DNA of 64,000 bases from positions 16,511,501 to 16,575,500 of the forward strand of contig NC_083701.1 of NCBI RefSeq assembly GCF_033118175.1. Direction: 5' to 3'. How positions within the stretch are numbered: the first letter of the stretch is position 1; each line of letters opens with the position of its first letter. Made by a program: the position numbers and the translations under genes. Source of the stretch: Dama dama. Taxonomy: Eukaryota > Chordata > Mammalia > Artiodactyla > Cervidae. The notes below the pieces were generated by a model that did no database searches, was not told the origin of the DNA, and was given only the letters and a program-made list of their open reading frames with translations. Shown here piece by piece: positions 21,729-31,885 of the stretch.

Positions 21729-21743
21729 TAAATGAATTGGACC
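21729..21743. repeat. Target-site duplication, right copy
   Basis: Exact match to 16966-16980. It directly follows the A-rich tail made of aaaat units. Confidence 0.95.
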
Positions 21744-22194
21744 ACATCTATCACAAAACATCTAGTAATAAAGAGCACCATTTGGGATGCCCAGAGAAAG
21801 AGAACTCTGACAATTTGTAGTGCTCTTTTCTCTTTTGAAATTTTTATGAGATGAGCAGTTACCATGTCAGAGCCATTGAGGAGGAAGAGAACCCAGAGCA
21901 TCCCTCACATTCCCTCCTTATAACCACACTGCTCCTACTCTTATACAGACCTCACTCTAACTTGGCCTTTCTGGATCCATTCTTTCTCCTTCCTGCAGAC
22001 TAGTCTCCATTCTGAAGCCATCTTTGCAAACTAGAAGAGCATAGAATTTCCTTAACATGATAAAGAATATCTACCTAAATCCTAGAGTTAATATCACATC
22101 AATGATAAATATTAAAAGACTTTCTCTTAGATTTAAAAAAAAGGATGCAAAGATGTTTGGTATCAAGACATAGAGAACAGACTTGTGAACACAG
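21744..22194. other. Unique sequence, nothing recognised
   Basis: It continues the sequence interrupted at 16980. No repeat or gene signature was seen. Confidence 0.4.
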
Positions 22195-22466
22195 CAGTGG
22201 AGGAAGAGGGTGGGACAAATTGAGAGAGTAGTGCTAAAACATACACACTAACATATACAAAATAGACGGCCAGTGGGAAGTTTCTGTACAACCAGGGAGC
22301 GCAACTCTGCGCACGGTGACAACCTCGAGGGGTGGGATGGGGGCGGGCTGGGAGGGAGGTTCAAGAGGGAGGGGACATGTGTATACTCATGGCTGATTCA
22401 CGATGTTGTAAGGCAGAAATCAACAAACCCTTTAAGGCAATTATCCTCCAATTAAAAAAGAAAGAT
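22195..22466 (+). mobile_element. Ruminant L1 3' UTR, longest sense copy in the window
   Basis: 'gaagagggtgggacaaattg', 'aaccagggagcgcaactctg', 'cctcgaggggtgggatgggg' and 'aattatcctccaattaaaaa' cover the distal 3' UTR in order. Confidence 0.85.
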
Positions 22467-22553
22467 GTTTGCTATCAGCCCTTCTATCCAACACTGTACT
22501 TGAAGCCCTCCCTTAACAGTTCAGTAAAGCTTGATTAGTTGAATTAATAAGTG

Positions 22554-22651
22554 GAGAATTTCCTTGAAGTCCAGTGGTTAGGACTCCTTGCTTTCAAGGC
22601 TGAGGGCCTGGTCGGGGAACTACCATGTAGCCAGTCAAAAAATAAATAAAT
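22554..22651 (+). mobile_element. CHR SINE, short form, long flanking duplication
   Basis: 'tccttgaagtccagtggtta' to an aataaataaa tail. The 28 bases on each side (22526-22553 and 22652-22679) agree at 25 positions, an unusually long target-site duplication. Confidence 0.88.
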
Positions 22652-22683
22652 AAAGTTTGATTCATTGAATTAATAAGTGAGTT

Positions 22684-23190
22684 CAGTCGGTCATCTAGAA
22701 ACAAGGTCAATTTTTAAAAAATCTATTGTACCTTTCTATACCAATAACGAGGGGATTCCCTCATAGCTCAGTTGGTAAAGAATCTGCCTGCAATGCAGGA
22801 GACCTGGGTTTGATTCTACATGGGAAAGATCCCCTGGAGAAGGAAACAGCAACCCACTCCAGTATTCTTGCCTAAAGAATCCCATGGACAGAGGAGTCTG
22901 GTGGGTTACAGTCCATGGGGTCGCAAGAGTTGGACACGACTTAGCAACTAAACCACCACCACCACCACCATACCAATAACAAAGTATTAACTAAAATTAT
23001 AAATAAAAGATACCATAAAAGCATCAAAAAATTTTAAAACCTCGGAATAAACCTAAGAAATATGAGTAATATTTCTACACTAGAAATTACAAAAAAAAAA
23101 AAAATCAATGAAGGGATACTCCATGCTCATAGATAGAAAAATGCAATATTGAAAGATGTAAAACCTCCCTAACTTAATAGAGATTACTGT
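22684..23190 (+). mobile_element. L1 ORF2 fragment, decayed, split by a Bov-tA
   Basis: 'attgtacctttctataccaa', then after the SINE 'aagcatcaaaaaattttaaa', 'cctcggaataaacctaagaa' and 'actccatgctcatagataga'. This order is typical of the distal L1 ORF2. No usable frame remains. Confidence 0.75.
22749..22969 (+). mobile_element. Bov-tA SINE inside the L1 fragment
   Basis: Complete copy with an unusual (acc) trinucleotide tail. ataccaataac flanks it exactly on both sides (22738-22748 and 22970-22980). Confidence 0.96.
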
Positions 23191-23267
23191 TTACTCTAAC
23201 CACCTGTGAAAGTTTTCAAGTCATATATTTTTAATTCGTGTGTGTATTTTATGTGTATATGCCAAGT

Positions 23268-23407
23268 GTCAGGAAGATTATCTAGTGAAGGAAATGGAAA
23301 CCCACTCCAGTACTCTTGCCTGGAAAATCCCATGGACAGAGGAGCCTGTTGGGCTACAGTTCATAGCACTGCACAGTTGGACACAACTTAGCAGCTAAAG
23401 AACAACA
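23268..23407 (+). mobile_element. Bov-tA SINE, head missing
   Basis: Starts in the body at about 'gaaggaaatggaaacccact' and ends 'gacacaacttagcagctaaa'. The tRNA-like part is absent. Confidence 0.88.
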
Positions 23408-23444
23408 ATATGCTTCAACAAAATGCTTCACTTTTTAAAAGCAT

Positions 23445-23880
23445 AGATTCTGGGGTCCGAAGTCTTGGCTTTGATTATCAGCTCAGCCACCTGCTAATTA
23501 TGGAAACTTGAGCAAATCTTTAAGCTTTCTGCACCTCAATTTCTTTTTAGATCCTTTTTTTCCCTTTTTTTATGTGGACCATTTTAAAAGTCTACTGAAT
23601 TTGTTATAACATTGCTTCTGTTTTTGGTTCGTTTGTCTTGGTTTTTAGGCCGTGAGGCAGGTGGGGTCTCGGCTCCCCAAGCAGGGATCAAATACACGCC
23701 CCTTGCACAGGAAGGTGAAGTCTTAACCCCTGGACTGCCAGAGAAGTCTCTGCACCTGTTTCTTCATCTATAAATTAGAGGATAAGTTATGCCTCTCTTA
23801 GATAACTGTCATGAAGATCAAATGATATAAAACATACAACATTCTATTTGTAGACACTGAAGTGCTATATTGTATTGTTA
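23445..23880 (+). mobile_element. MIR SINE split by a CHR SINE
   Basis: The left part ends at 'ctgcacctcaatttcttttt'. The right part resumes with 'ctgcacctgtttcttcatct' and goes on to 'gtcatgaagatcaaatgata'. The repeated ctgcacct is probably the duplication left by the inserted element. Confidence 0.75.
23545..23752 (-). mobile_element. CHR SINE, antisense, inside a MIR
   Basis: In + it reads 'atgtggaccattttaaaagt' through 'taacccctggactgccagag'. The segment with 'attgaatttgttacaatatt'-like sequence marks the subtype also seen at 46658. Confidence 0.85.
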
Positions 23881-23883
23881 TTG

Positions 23884-24091
23884 CTGATTAGTGGCTAAGT
23901 TGTGTCCAACTCTTTGCAATCCTATGGACTGTAGCCCACCAGGCTCCTTTGTCCCTGAGATTTCCCAGACAAGAATACTGGAGTGGGTTGCCATCTCCTT
24001 CTCCAGGGGATCTTCCCGGCCCAGGGATAGAACCCACATCTCCTGCATTGGCAGGCAAACTCATTACCACTGAACCACCAGGGAAGCCCAC
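23884..24091 (-). mobile_element. Bov-tA SINE, antisense
   Basis: From 'gtggctaagttgtgtccaac' to 'accactgaaccaccagggaa'. Complete, with few changes in the head. Confidence 0.95.
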
Positions 24092-24269
24092 CATATCCTA
24101 AACATGTTAATTAAAAGAAAAAACTGGATTCACGTCCTACGAATGTTCCTCAGGGCTCTCCACATCACAGGCTCAGCCCATTAATCCAGTATTTGACTTC
24201 CCATACTCTGTTCCCCAGTCCAGTGGACAGCTCCTCCTAAAACTCGTCACACACTTCTGTCCATGAACC

Positions 24270-24600
24270 TGGTCTCACTCCAGGGCCTCCACTGAAAGTT
24301 ACTTCTCCCATCTCTACTGTCAACACCCACATCTTTCTTCTAGGAAAGTTCGGCTGCCTCCTTTTATGTGAACAGTTCTTAGTTTTATAAGGAGGAATCA
24401 AGTCACTTTTTCCTCTGGATTCCACTGGCCCTCTGTCCTTATTTCTATAATATGAAATCATTTATTATAGGGATCATAAGAGTTACTTGAAAATATCCTT
24501 CTCTTTTATTAGATGCTGAAATTTTGAAGGCAGTAACTGTGCCTATTTTATGCCTGTACCTTCATAATGCCTGGCATAGGCTAATTGACAGTAGGACACA
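24270..24600 (+). mobile_element. L2 LINE fragment (probable)
   Basis: Weak L2-like order, strongest at the end: 'gaaattttgaaggcagtaac' and 'acctt cataatgcctggcat' (24525-24580). Confidence 0.5.
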
Positions 24601-24685
24601 TAGACAGATAGATGGGCAGATAGAGAAAGGGCCACAAGAGTTCATTGGAAGCTCTCTGTCTGTATTTAAAAATGTAAAGTATCAG

Positions 24686-24965
24686 GGGCTTCCCTGGTGG
24701 TCCAGTGGTTAAGAATCCAACTTGCAATGCAAGGAACACTAGCTCTTCCCTGATCTGGGAAGATCCCACATGCCACAGGGCAGCTAAGCCTGTGCACCAC
24801 AACTACAGAAACTATAGCCTAGAGCCCACGCTCCACAAGAGAAGTCACCGTGCGGAGAAGCCCTAGTACTGCAATGAAGAGTAGCCCCTGCTCGCCACAA
24901 CTAGAGAAAGCCTGTGTGCAGCAACAAAGACTCATCCCAGGCAAAAAGCTTAAAAATACATTTTA
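24686..24965 (+). mobile_element. CHR SINE, long form, near complete
   Basis: Head 'ggcttccctggtggtccagt'; the body has 'gagaagtcaccgtgcggaga' and 'agagtagcccctgctcgcca'; the tail is A-rich. It shows the whole unit of which only the end is seen at 1-222. Confidence 0.93.
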
Positions 24966-25726
24966 AAAAATGTAAGAAAAGAGGTAAGACCATAATCAGA
25001 GCAAAGCATAATCAGAGAAGAGAACAATCTCAAAAGTCAGTGGCTAAGCCTTATCCTAACATTCACCTTGGAGCTGGGGAGAAAGAGGAAATTACTCGTG
25101 CTGGTACCTGATAAACCATTTGTTCTCTGTTAAATGGTGCATCACCCCTGGCTGTCACCCAGCCTTGGTCTTCATCCATTTCTCAAAATCACTCCCTTTT
25201 TCAACGCATCTTTTTTCTCTCTCTTTATCATTCCTGAATATCTTTTATCGGTTGGTTCTTTCTCTACTACCAGTCCCTTGGGGGTGATTGAAGGTGATTG
25301 AACAAAAGGTCATGGATTTTGTTTGTGGCCCAGGCCCTGTGGAAGGCGCTGGTGTACAAAGATAAATCCAACAGGGTCCTAAGCCTTAGAGGCACTGAAG
25401 TGTGGCTGGAACTGCAGATGCCTGTGGGGTTCATGCTGAGGATGACTGATTCTAGATTGTTGACCAATGCCCAATACCAAGACTAGAAAGTCATGAGGAA
25501 GGCCAGTGCTGGCCTCAGGGTGTGGCTGAGTCTGGAAGCCCGTCCCAGTTCAGCGGCCGTGGTCTGAAATGGGTACGCATCCAAACACAAACCAGAGTGT
25601 TACATTCTCAGGAAGCCCTGGGACACACTTTATCACAGGAGGACTCCTTTTCAGTAGGAATACAGTTCAGAGTGGGAGCAAAATCTGTGACTGTAAGTAA
25701 ACTTATCTCTTTGCTTAATATTTAAA
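24966..25726. other. Unique sequence, nothing firm
   Basis: A faint ancient-LINE-like phrase lies near 25325-25380 ('ggcgctggtgtacaaagata'). No gene signature. Confidence 0.4.
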
Positions 25727-26047
25727 AACAGGCTTCCTTGGTGGCAGTGGATAGGAGACATGGGTTCGATCCCTGGTCTGGAAGGATTCCACCTGCCGTG
25801 GATCCACTGAGCCTGAGCATCACAGCTACTGAGCTTGTGCTCTAAAGCCCTTGAGCTGCAACTGCTGAGCCCCTGTGCCACAAGTACTGAAACCCACTCA
25901 CCTAAAACCTGTGCTCTGCAAGAAGAGAAGCCACTGCAGTGAGAAGCCTGTGCACTGCAACTAGAGAGTAGCCCCTCCTCTCCGCAACTAGAGAAAGCCT
26001 GCCTGCAGCAATGAAGAACTGTTGTAGCCATAAATAAGTAAATAAAG
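25727..26047 (+). mobile_element. CHR SINE, long form
   Basis: A shortened head ('ggcttccttggtggcagtgg') is followed by a full body with 'gagtagcccctcctctccgc' and a tail of aataaataaag. Part of the tRNA-like region is deleted. Confidence 0.9.
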
Positions 26048-27145
26048 CAGTGTGTACATGTCAAAAACACTTTTTAAAAGGTACAAAAATATTTAAAAGC
26101 AAGATTGTGCTTTATGCTCCCAGGGAAACAAGAGTAGGGAGGTTTGTCTTTACCAAAGACAAATTGACCACTCTTCTAACCTACTAAAGCAATGACTTTG
26201 AATGATAAAAGATAGTGTGACCAAAAAAAAAAAAAAAAAGACAGTGTGACTTATTGTAACCTAAGCTGGTAAAGCCAGTCATTCTCTTAGGAATTGCTTA
26301 CATGTATGTCTGTCCTCCTTGTTAGGCAAGGTTGGGGCACACATGTGTGCTTTGCATATACTAGGTCCTCAAGGGGTATTTGTTTGATAAAATATTAACA
26401 AGTGAGACTTTCAGCTGATAAGCCAACCCTAGCCTCAAAGACAACAGTGATGAGGAGTTTACTACATCATAAATTGATGACTACAAATATTTCTGAAACA
26501 TACAAGGGGGAGATGAAAATTTATATGCATTATTCCAAGACAGAATAGTTCAGAGTGACTTATGACAGTACTATGCAATTTCAGTCAGGAAGAGATGAAA
26601 TAATAAAGTCATTTTCACATCTATCTTTGGGCAGAATGACTACAGTAAAGATGCTGAGTGAAAGGAGGGGCTGGAAAAATAATTATAGATATTTGATGGG
26701 AGGGGTTATCAATGATCTCAAGCCGGGGGTGTCTACCCAGGGGGTTGAGGTAGGAGGAAGGAAGGAAAGACCAAGATGGCTCAGTCTGCCCCCTTCCCTC
26801 CCTCCCTTCAATCTGAAGGGCTTCATCGTTACTTGTTTTCTGTGTTAAGGAGTTCGAGGAAAGCTTAAAAAAACTTTTCAAGTTTGAAAACTGCTCTTCA
26901 AGACAAGCATACTTATTCGACAAATAGGGAAACTAAGACCCAGGGAAAAAAAGCTAAGAGCTAGGAACCAGATCAAGGTCATATTTGCTTATTGAAATTG
27001 TTGGGGCTTCTGGGTACCCATTTATTCCCGTATTTACCCCCCAGGAATGCTAAGACTTCAGCAAGTGTGGACTTCCACACCCCTTCCTCTCCAAACACGG
27101 GTGGGGCAAAAGCTGATAACAGACCACACCTGCATTAAACAGGTA
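26048..27145. other. Mostly unique, with an A-run flanked by a repeat
   Basis: Contains a poly-A tract at 26223-26239 between two near-copies of aaagatagtgtgac (26208-26221 and 26237-26250). Otherwise no clear repeat or gene. Confidence 0.45.
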
Positions 27146-27147
27146 AC

Positions 27148-27335
27148 TAAGGAGAACCTACTGTATGGTGCAGGAAACCCTGCTCACTGCTCCGTGGTGG
27201 CCTGAAGGGGAAGGAGGTCCAATAAAGAGGGGATATATGTGTACATGGAGCTGATTCACTCCCTTGCATAGCAGAAGCTAACACAACATTGTAAAGCAAC
27301 TGTACTCCAATAAAAGTTAACTTAAAAATAAATAA
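27148..27335 (+). mobile_element. L1 3' end fragment
   Basis: 'ctactgtatggtgcaggaaa', then 'agctgattcactcccttgca', 'gcagaagctaacacaacatt' and 'caactgtactccaataaaag', then an A-rich tail. Confidence 0.8.
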
Positions 27336-28380
27336 ATGGAAAAAAATGGCCTTTATTCTTCCACAGAGCTCTCCTTCAGAACTCCTGTGCATTACAGAAA
27401 ATATTCCAAGGGGTCAACGACGATAACCTAACCACTTTCCTCTGTCTACTTAAAAAAGTCAAATGAAAAGAATTTCACAACTGATAAAAGCAAAAGCAAA
27501 TCAAGGCTGAAAATGAAAGGCTACGGTACTTCAGATACGACCTCCATAGGATCCCGTCTCCTTTACACGCTTGAATTCTTTAACGGCTTCTGCAACCATG
27601 AGGAGGGAAAATCTACTTCACTCAAGCTGGTGAGTTCCCAAAGTAAGGACTTTAATTAGAGCAGTCGAGTGAAGCTCTCTGTCAGTTAAAACTTGAAATA
27701 TAGTGAGGCAAGTCAATGCAATGACTGACAAACAGCTTCCAGTTAGCTGGACCCCGAACAGATCACAGAGGGAAAAAAATCCCCACCAGAAATTCATTGC
27801 TTCTGTTGTCACTGACATCCTGCATAGAAGGAAATGAACCTGAAGGGTCATCTATCAATTCACGCAACCAGACATCACACTGAAGGCATTTTGGAGAGGT
27901 TTTGTAGAACAGCTAGTCTCGAGGGAGTCTTGTGTGAGATTTACAGGGTCTCAGGCACAACAGAATGCCATCAACTGTCTCTCCGGCACTCAGCCAAGAC
28001 GTTCTTGAAGGTTCTGCTGGGTTTCCTTTGAAATTACTTTTGCAAAAGCTGAAGTTTGAGCTTCTTGGCTGGGAAGACAAAAAACCCTCTCCAGGAGTAA
28101 CTGTCCTTAGGATTTCAGCCTCAGTTCAGGGCCCAAATGTATTGAGTCCCAAGCTGGCAGGGGCATCCCAGTCCTGTCCCTCCCAGTCTCCACCTGGAAA
28201 CACTAATAGAAGAGGTGTAAGTTATACTGAGTCCTTGACCCCAGACTCGAGACTCTCAGTAAAGATTTTTCCATATAAACAATGAAGAAAAACTCATTTA
28301 CTTCCAATCCCCTCTAGGAGCAATATCAGAAGCGGAGAAGATTATACTGAACTCACACATGATCACAACATATCTCTACC
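27336..28380. other. Unique sequence, no repeat or gene recognised
   Basis: About 1 kb free of young repeats, so a candidate for old single-copy DNA. The open frame at 27965-28285 has no recognisable domain. Confidence 0.4.
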
Positions 28381-28382
28381 TG

Positions 28383-28593
28383 TGTGTGTGCTTGCTCGTT
28401 GCTAAGTTGTGTCTGTTTATGACCCCATGGACTGAAACCCACCAGGCTCTTCTGTCCGTGGGATTTCCCAGGCAAGAATACTGGAGTGGGTTACCATTTC
28501 CTACTCCAGGGGATCTTCCCAACCCAGGGATCGAAGCCACATCTCCTGCATTGGCAGGTGAGTTCTTTACCACTGAGCTACCAGGGAAGCCTC
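28383..28593 (-). mobile_element. Bov-tA SINE, antisense
   Basis: 'ttgctaagttgtgtctgttt' to 'accactgagctaccagggaa'. Carries a small deletion where other copies read 'gactctttgcgac'. Confidence 0.94.
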
Positions 28594-28652
28594 TACTTCT
28601 TCCTGCTTAAAATCCCAGTTTACACAGTAATGAATCTCACACACATAAAACA

Positions 28653-28682
28653 GAGGCAGTGGAGCCCAGTGGAGCCCAGTGG
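28653..28682. repeat. Ten-base tandem repeat, about 2.5 copies
   Basis: gtggagccca repeated directly, just after a Bov-tA. Short and probably slippage. Confidence 0.8.
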
Positions 28683-28779
28683 ACGACACTCTTCCCTCCC
28701 CCAAGCACTCTGTCCATGTGGGACCCTAACAGAAGCTCTGTGAGGGAACAAAGCAAGGCAGTCTTTCCATGGCATCCTG

Positions 28780-28985
28780 GGAAGAACACAGAATCACATC
28801 TAACCTTGGCCTCTGCGTTACAATCCGTGCAACCTGAAGCAAATGACATAACTCCTCTATGCCTCCATTTTCTCATCTGTAAAATAGATATTAAAAAAAT
28901 ATCTACTTCACAAAGTAAGAAGGATTGAGTTTATATATGAAAAGCCCTTAGGTCAGCTCCTGGCAAATAAAAGAAAATAGCTGCT
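28780..28985 (+). mobile_element. MIR SINE
   Basis: 'tgcctccattttctcatctg' then 'taaaatagatatt', then 'gtcagctcctggcaaataaa'. Confidence 0.8.
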
Positions 28986-28987
28986 AT

Positions 28988-29110
28988 GATTCTTATTTCA
29001 AGTCAAGAAAATTGAGGCTCAGAGAGGTTAGGCAACTTGCTCAAAGTCACCCAGCTACAAACTGGGGACAGAGTTGAGTCTCCCACAGCCAGCTGAATGC
29101 TTTTCCTTCT
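28988..29110 (+). mobile_element. MIR SINE, second copy
   Basis: 'attgaggctcagagaggtta' and 'caaagtcacccagctacaaa' form a clean MIR core directly after the previous MIR. Confidence 0.8.
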
Positions 29111-29242
29111 AGACCATGCTGGGATTAAACAGTTATCCATTGTACAGTGTTTAATTTACTCAATAGTCATCCATTTCATTATTGACTATCATTATTTAAA
29201 GTGCTCTGGGGAAATCTTAATAGCTGCTATTCATTAAACTTG

Positions 29243-29427
29243 TAAAAGATTGAAGGCAGGAGGAGAAGGGGACAACAGAGGATGAGATGTTGGATGACAT
29301 CACCAACTCGATGGTCATGAGTTTCAGCAAGTTCCAGGAGTTGGTGATGAACCGGGAAGCCTAGTGTGCTGCAGTCCATGGGGTCACAAAGAGTCGGACA
29401 CAACTGAGCAACTGAACTGAACTGATT
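29243..29427 (+). mobile_element. BovB LINE 3' end
   Basis: 'agattgaaggcaggaggaga', 'gatgagatgttggatgacat' and 'gactgaactg'-type end. Only the last 185 bases of the element are present. Confidence 0.93.
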
Positions 29428-29439
29428 AGGCATGTAGGA

Positions 29440-29625
29440 TAAGTCGGGCATTGGCTTAAGGTCCTGCATACAGTTTTTTCATTTAGTTGTCCCAATAACC
29501 ATCTGACAGCAGTGTTCAATCCCTTTTACAAATGTGAAAACTAAAGCATGAGAGGTTAAGTAACCTGCCTAAGATCCCACAGCTCTAAGCTGCAACCAAG
29601 CTCCATCCAACCTCCACTCTATACC
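29440..29625 (+). mobile_element. MIR SINE
   Basis: 'aaatgtgaaaactaaagcat', 'gagaggttaagtaacctgcc' and 'taagatcccacagctctaag' are in MIR order. Confidence 0.78.
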
Positions 29626-30380
29626 TCCTCCCAAATACCAGTTAGAGCCACAGGATTAACAAGAGTGCAATCCTCCCTTCTCAGGTGCTAAACCCCACAG
29701 CTCAGGGAGGTGTGGAAACTTGCCTACAGCCACACAGTATCCATTGCTGAAGCCCAGCCTCTTTGCACTCTTAGACCTCACCCATCATGACCCAGGTCTC
29801 TAGGCACAAACAGAGGAGCCACATCCCAGAGGGCTCCCAACAGCCCAGACTGCAACTGAGTCCTGCTCAGTCATAAGAAAAAGAGCAACCTGTCTCACCT
29901 TAATCACTGAGGGCTTCTGACCATGCCCAGAAGTACTCGTGCTCACTGTCTTCTTGGACTCAAGGCAGGGCCAGAGGCACAGTGTCCAGAATGGGTCTTA
30001 GGAGGAGAAAGTCTCCCCTCTAGCATGGAGCAGGTCACTAGACTGCCTCTGGAGGGGTGGGCATCTCCCCGGAAATGCCCCTTCCACTGTGTCCACCTGG
30101 TAGCTCCCTATCTGAAATCCAGTGCCTGCTGCTTGGCTTGGCCGCCAGAGCCCAAGACCCTGATCCTCAAACACAGCAGCTCAGAGCAGATCCTGAGGGG
30201 AGGGGCCACTGGCATGCTTTATTCCAAGTCAGGTAGCCAAGGTGGATCGAGGCTCAAAGAAACCCCAGCTCCAGACAGTGCCAAAGCCCTGGATACTTTC
30301 TAGCCACCATCTCGTCATCCAAGTTGGGTTTTTAGTCATTTTCACCATCCCCTACTACTTTGTAATATGTTTTTGCACTT
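29626..30380. other. Unique sequence with a weak MIR-like patch
   Basis: A MIR-like phrase lies at 29695-29745 ('cagctcagggaggtgtggaa'). No gene was recognised in the rest. Confidence 0.4.
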
Positions 30381-30548
30381 TCAGTTCAGTTCAGTCGCTC
30401 AGTTGTGTCTGACTCTTTGCGACCCCATGGACTACAGTATGCCAGGCCTCTCTGTCCATCACCAGCTCCTGGAGCTTGCTCAAACTCATGTCCATTGAGT
30501 TGGTGATGATATCCAAACCATCTCATCCTCTGTCGCCCCATTCTCCCA
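30381..30548 (-). mobile_element. BovB LINE 3' end, antisense
   Basis: In + it starts 'tcagttcagttcagtcgctc' and ends 'catctcatcctctgtcgccc'. It is the only antisense BovB in the window, 200 bases from a sense copy. Confidence 0.93.
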
Positions 30549-30574
30549 CATACTACCACACATACTCCTACAAG

Positions 30575-30747
30575 TAAAGTGTTTTCACTTTACTTGAGGC
30601 CAGTTCTAGATACTTTAACAAGTACTATCCTATTTAAGTCCCACAACAGCCCACAGAAGTACGTACTGTTATTGTACCCAATTTATGAATGGTGAAACTG
30701 GGTCACAGAGGGTCTGGTAAGTGCTGGGGTTTGAACCAAGGCCAGCA
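30575..30747 (+). mobile_element. MIR SINE
   Basis: 'actatcctatttaagtccca', 'gaatggtgaaactgggtcac' and 'ggtttgaaccaaggcca' fit the MIR core and 3' part. Confidence 0.7.
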
Positions 30748-31036
30748 GCCCTGAATATTCATCGGAAGGACTGACGCTGAAGATGAAGCTCCAGTACTTT
30801 GGCCACCTGACGTGAAGAGCCAACTCATTGGAAAAGACCTTGACGCTGGGAAAGATTGAAGGCAGGAGGAGAAGGGGATGACAGAGGATGAGACAGTTGG
30901 ACGGCATCACTGACTCAATGGACTTGAGTTTGAGCAAACTGCAGGAGACAGTGAAGGACAGGGAAGCCTGGCAGGCTACAGCCCATGGGGTCACAAAGAT
31001 TCAGACACGACGTAGTGACTGAACACCACCACCACC
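30748..31036 (+). mobile_element. BovB LINE 3' end
   Basis: Begins within the C-terminal coding part ('aatattcatcggaaggactg') and runs through the 3' terminus into a CAC-rich tail. Confidence 0.93.
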
Positions 31037-31204
31037 TACCCTCAGAGCCTGTGCTCTCAGGCTCTTCAGCCTGCTGTCTCCTCTCTGTGGCATTTCACTG
31101 GAACTTGCAGTATCATGCTGTTTCAAGAAGTCAAGTTTAGAAAGGATAAAAATAAATAAAAAGAAGGCATTTTGGTGGGTCAAATGTCTCAGAAGTTATG
31201 GCCT

Positions 31205-31860
31205 GTAGTGGGCTGAATGGTGGCACCCCAAAAGATATATTCACATTCTGAAACCTGTGACTGTGCCCTTATTTGCAAAAAAAAAAGGGGGGGGGGAGGA
31301 ACCTATGAAGATGTAATTAAATTCTGGATTACCCCCATGCTGTGCAGCGCTAAGTCTCTTCAGGAGTGTCTGACTCTTTGGGACCATAAGGACTGTAGCC
31401 TGCCAAGCTCCTCTGTCCACGGGATTTTCCAGGCAAGAATATTGGAGTGGGTTGCCATGCCCTTCTCCAGGGGATCTTCCTGACCTAGGGATTGAACCCA
31501 CATCTCTTGCATCTCCTGCATTGGCAGGCGGGTTCTTTACCACTAGTGCCACCTGAGAGTGGGGACTAAATCCAATGACAAGTGTCCTAACAAGAAACAG
31601 AAAAGGAGAAGATGCACAGAGAAGGCCATGTGAAGACAGAGAGATTGGAGTGATGTGGCCACAAGCCAAGGGACACCTAGAGATACCAGAAGCTGGAAGA
31701 GGAAGGATTCTCTCCCAGAGCTTTCAAAGGGAGCATGGTCCTCTCAGCACCTTGAATTCAGACTTCCGGCCTCCAGACCTGGGAGAGGATACTTTTCTGT
31801 TGTTCTAAGCCTCCCAGTCCGTGGTCATTTGTATGGCAACCTCAAGGAACTGACCCACTA
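31205..31860 (+). mobile_element. MST-type LTR (ERVL-MaLR), split by a Bov-tA
   Basis: The left half has 'gggctgaatggtggcacccc' and 'gactgtgcccttatttgc'. The right half has 'agaaggccatgtgaagacag', 'acttccggcctccagacctg' and 'tgttgttctaagcctcccag'. It includes an A/G homopolymer tract (31278-31297). It is a solo LTR with no internal genes. Confidence 0.78.
31337..31562 (-). mobile_element. Bov-tA SINE inside the MST LTR, antisense
   Basis: 'gctaagtctcttcaggagtg' through 'taccactagtgccacctgag'. A small duplication occurs in 'catctcttgcatctcctgca'. Confidence 0.94.
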
Positions 31861-31885
31861 CCCTTTGTTACTTCCTCTGGCACTT

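Larger units (their letters stand above)
16966..21743 (+). pseudogene. Full-length processed retrocopy of a C2H2 zinc-finger gene
   Basis: The unit runs from a CpG-rich leader at 16981 to an A-rich tail ending near 21728. It is flanked by identical 15-base duplications, taaatgaattggacc, at 16966-16980 and 21729-21743. No intron-like interruption is visible across 4.7 kb. The polyadenylation signal aataaa lies at 21687-21692, about 20 bases before the A-rich tail, with an alternative signal at 19835-19840. This is the signature of L1-type reverse transcription of a complete spliced mRNA. No younger SINE lies inside, in contrast to the flanks. The coding part keeps eight intact fingers but carries one in-frame stop. 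The parent is some tandem zinc-finger gene that I cannot name. Whether it is a pseudogene or an expressed truncated retrogene is open. Confidence 0.93.
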
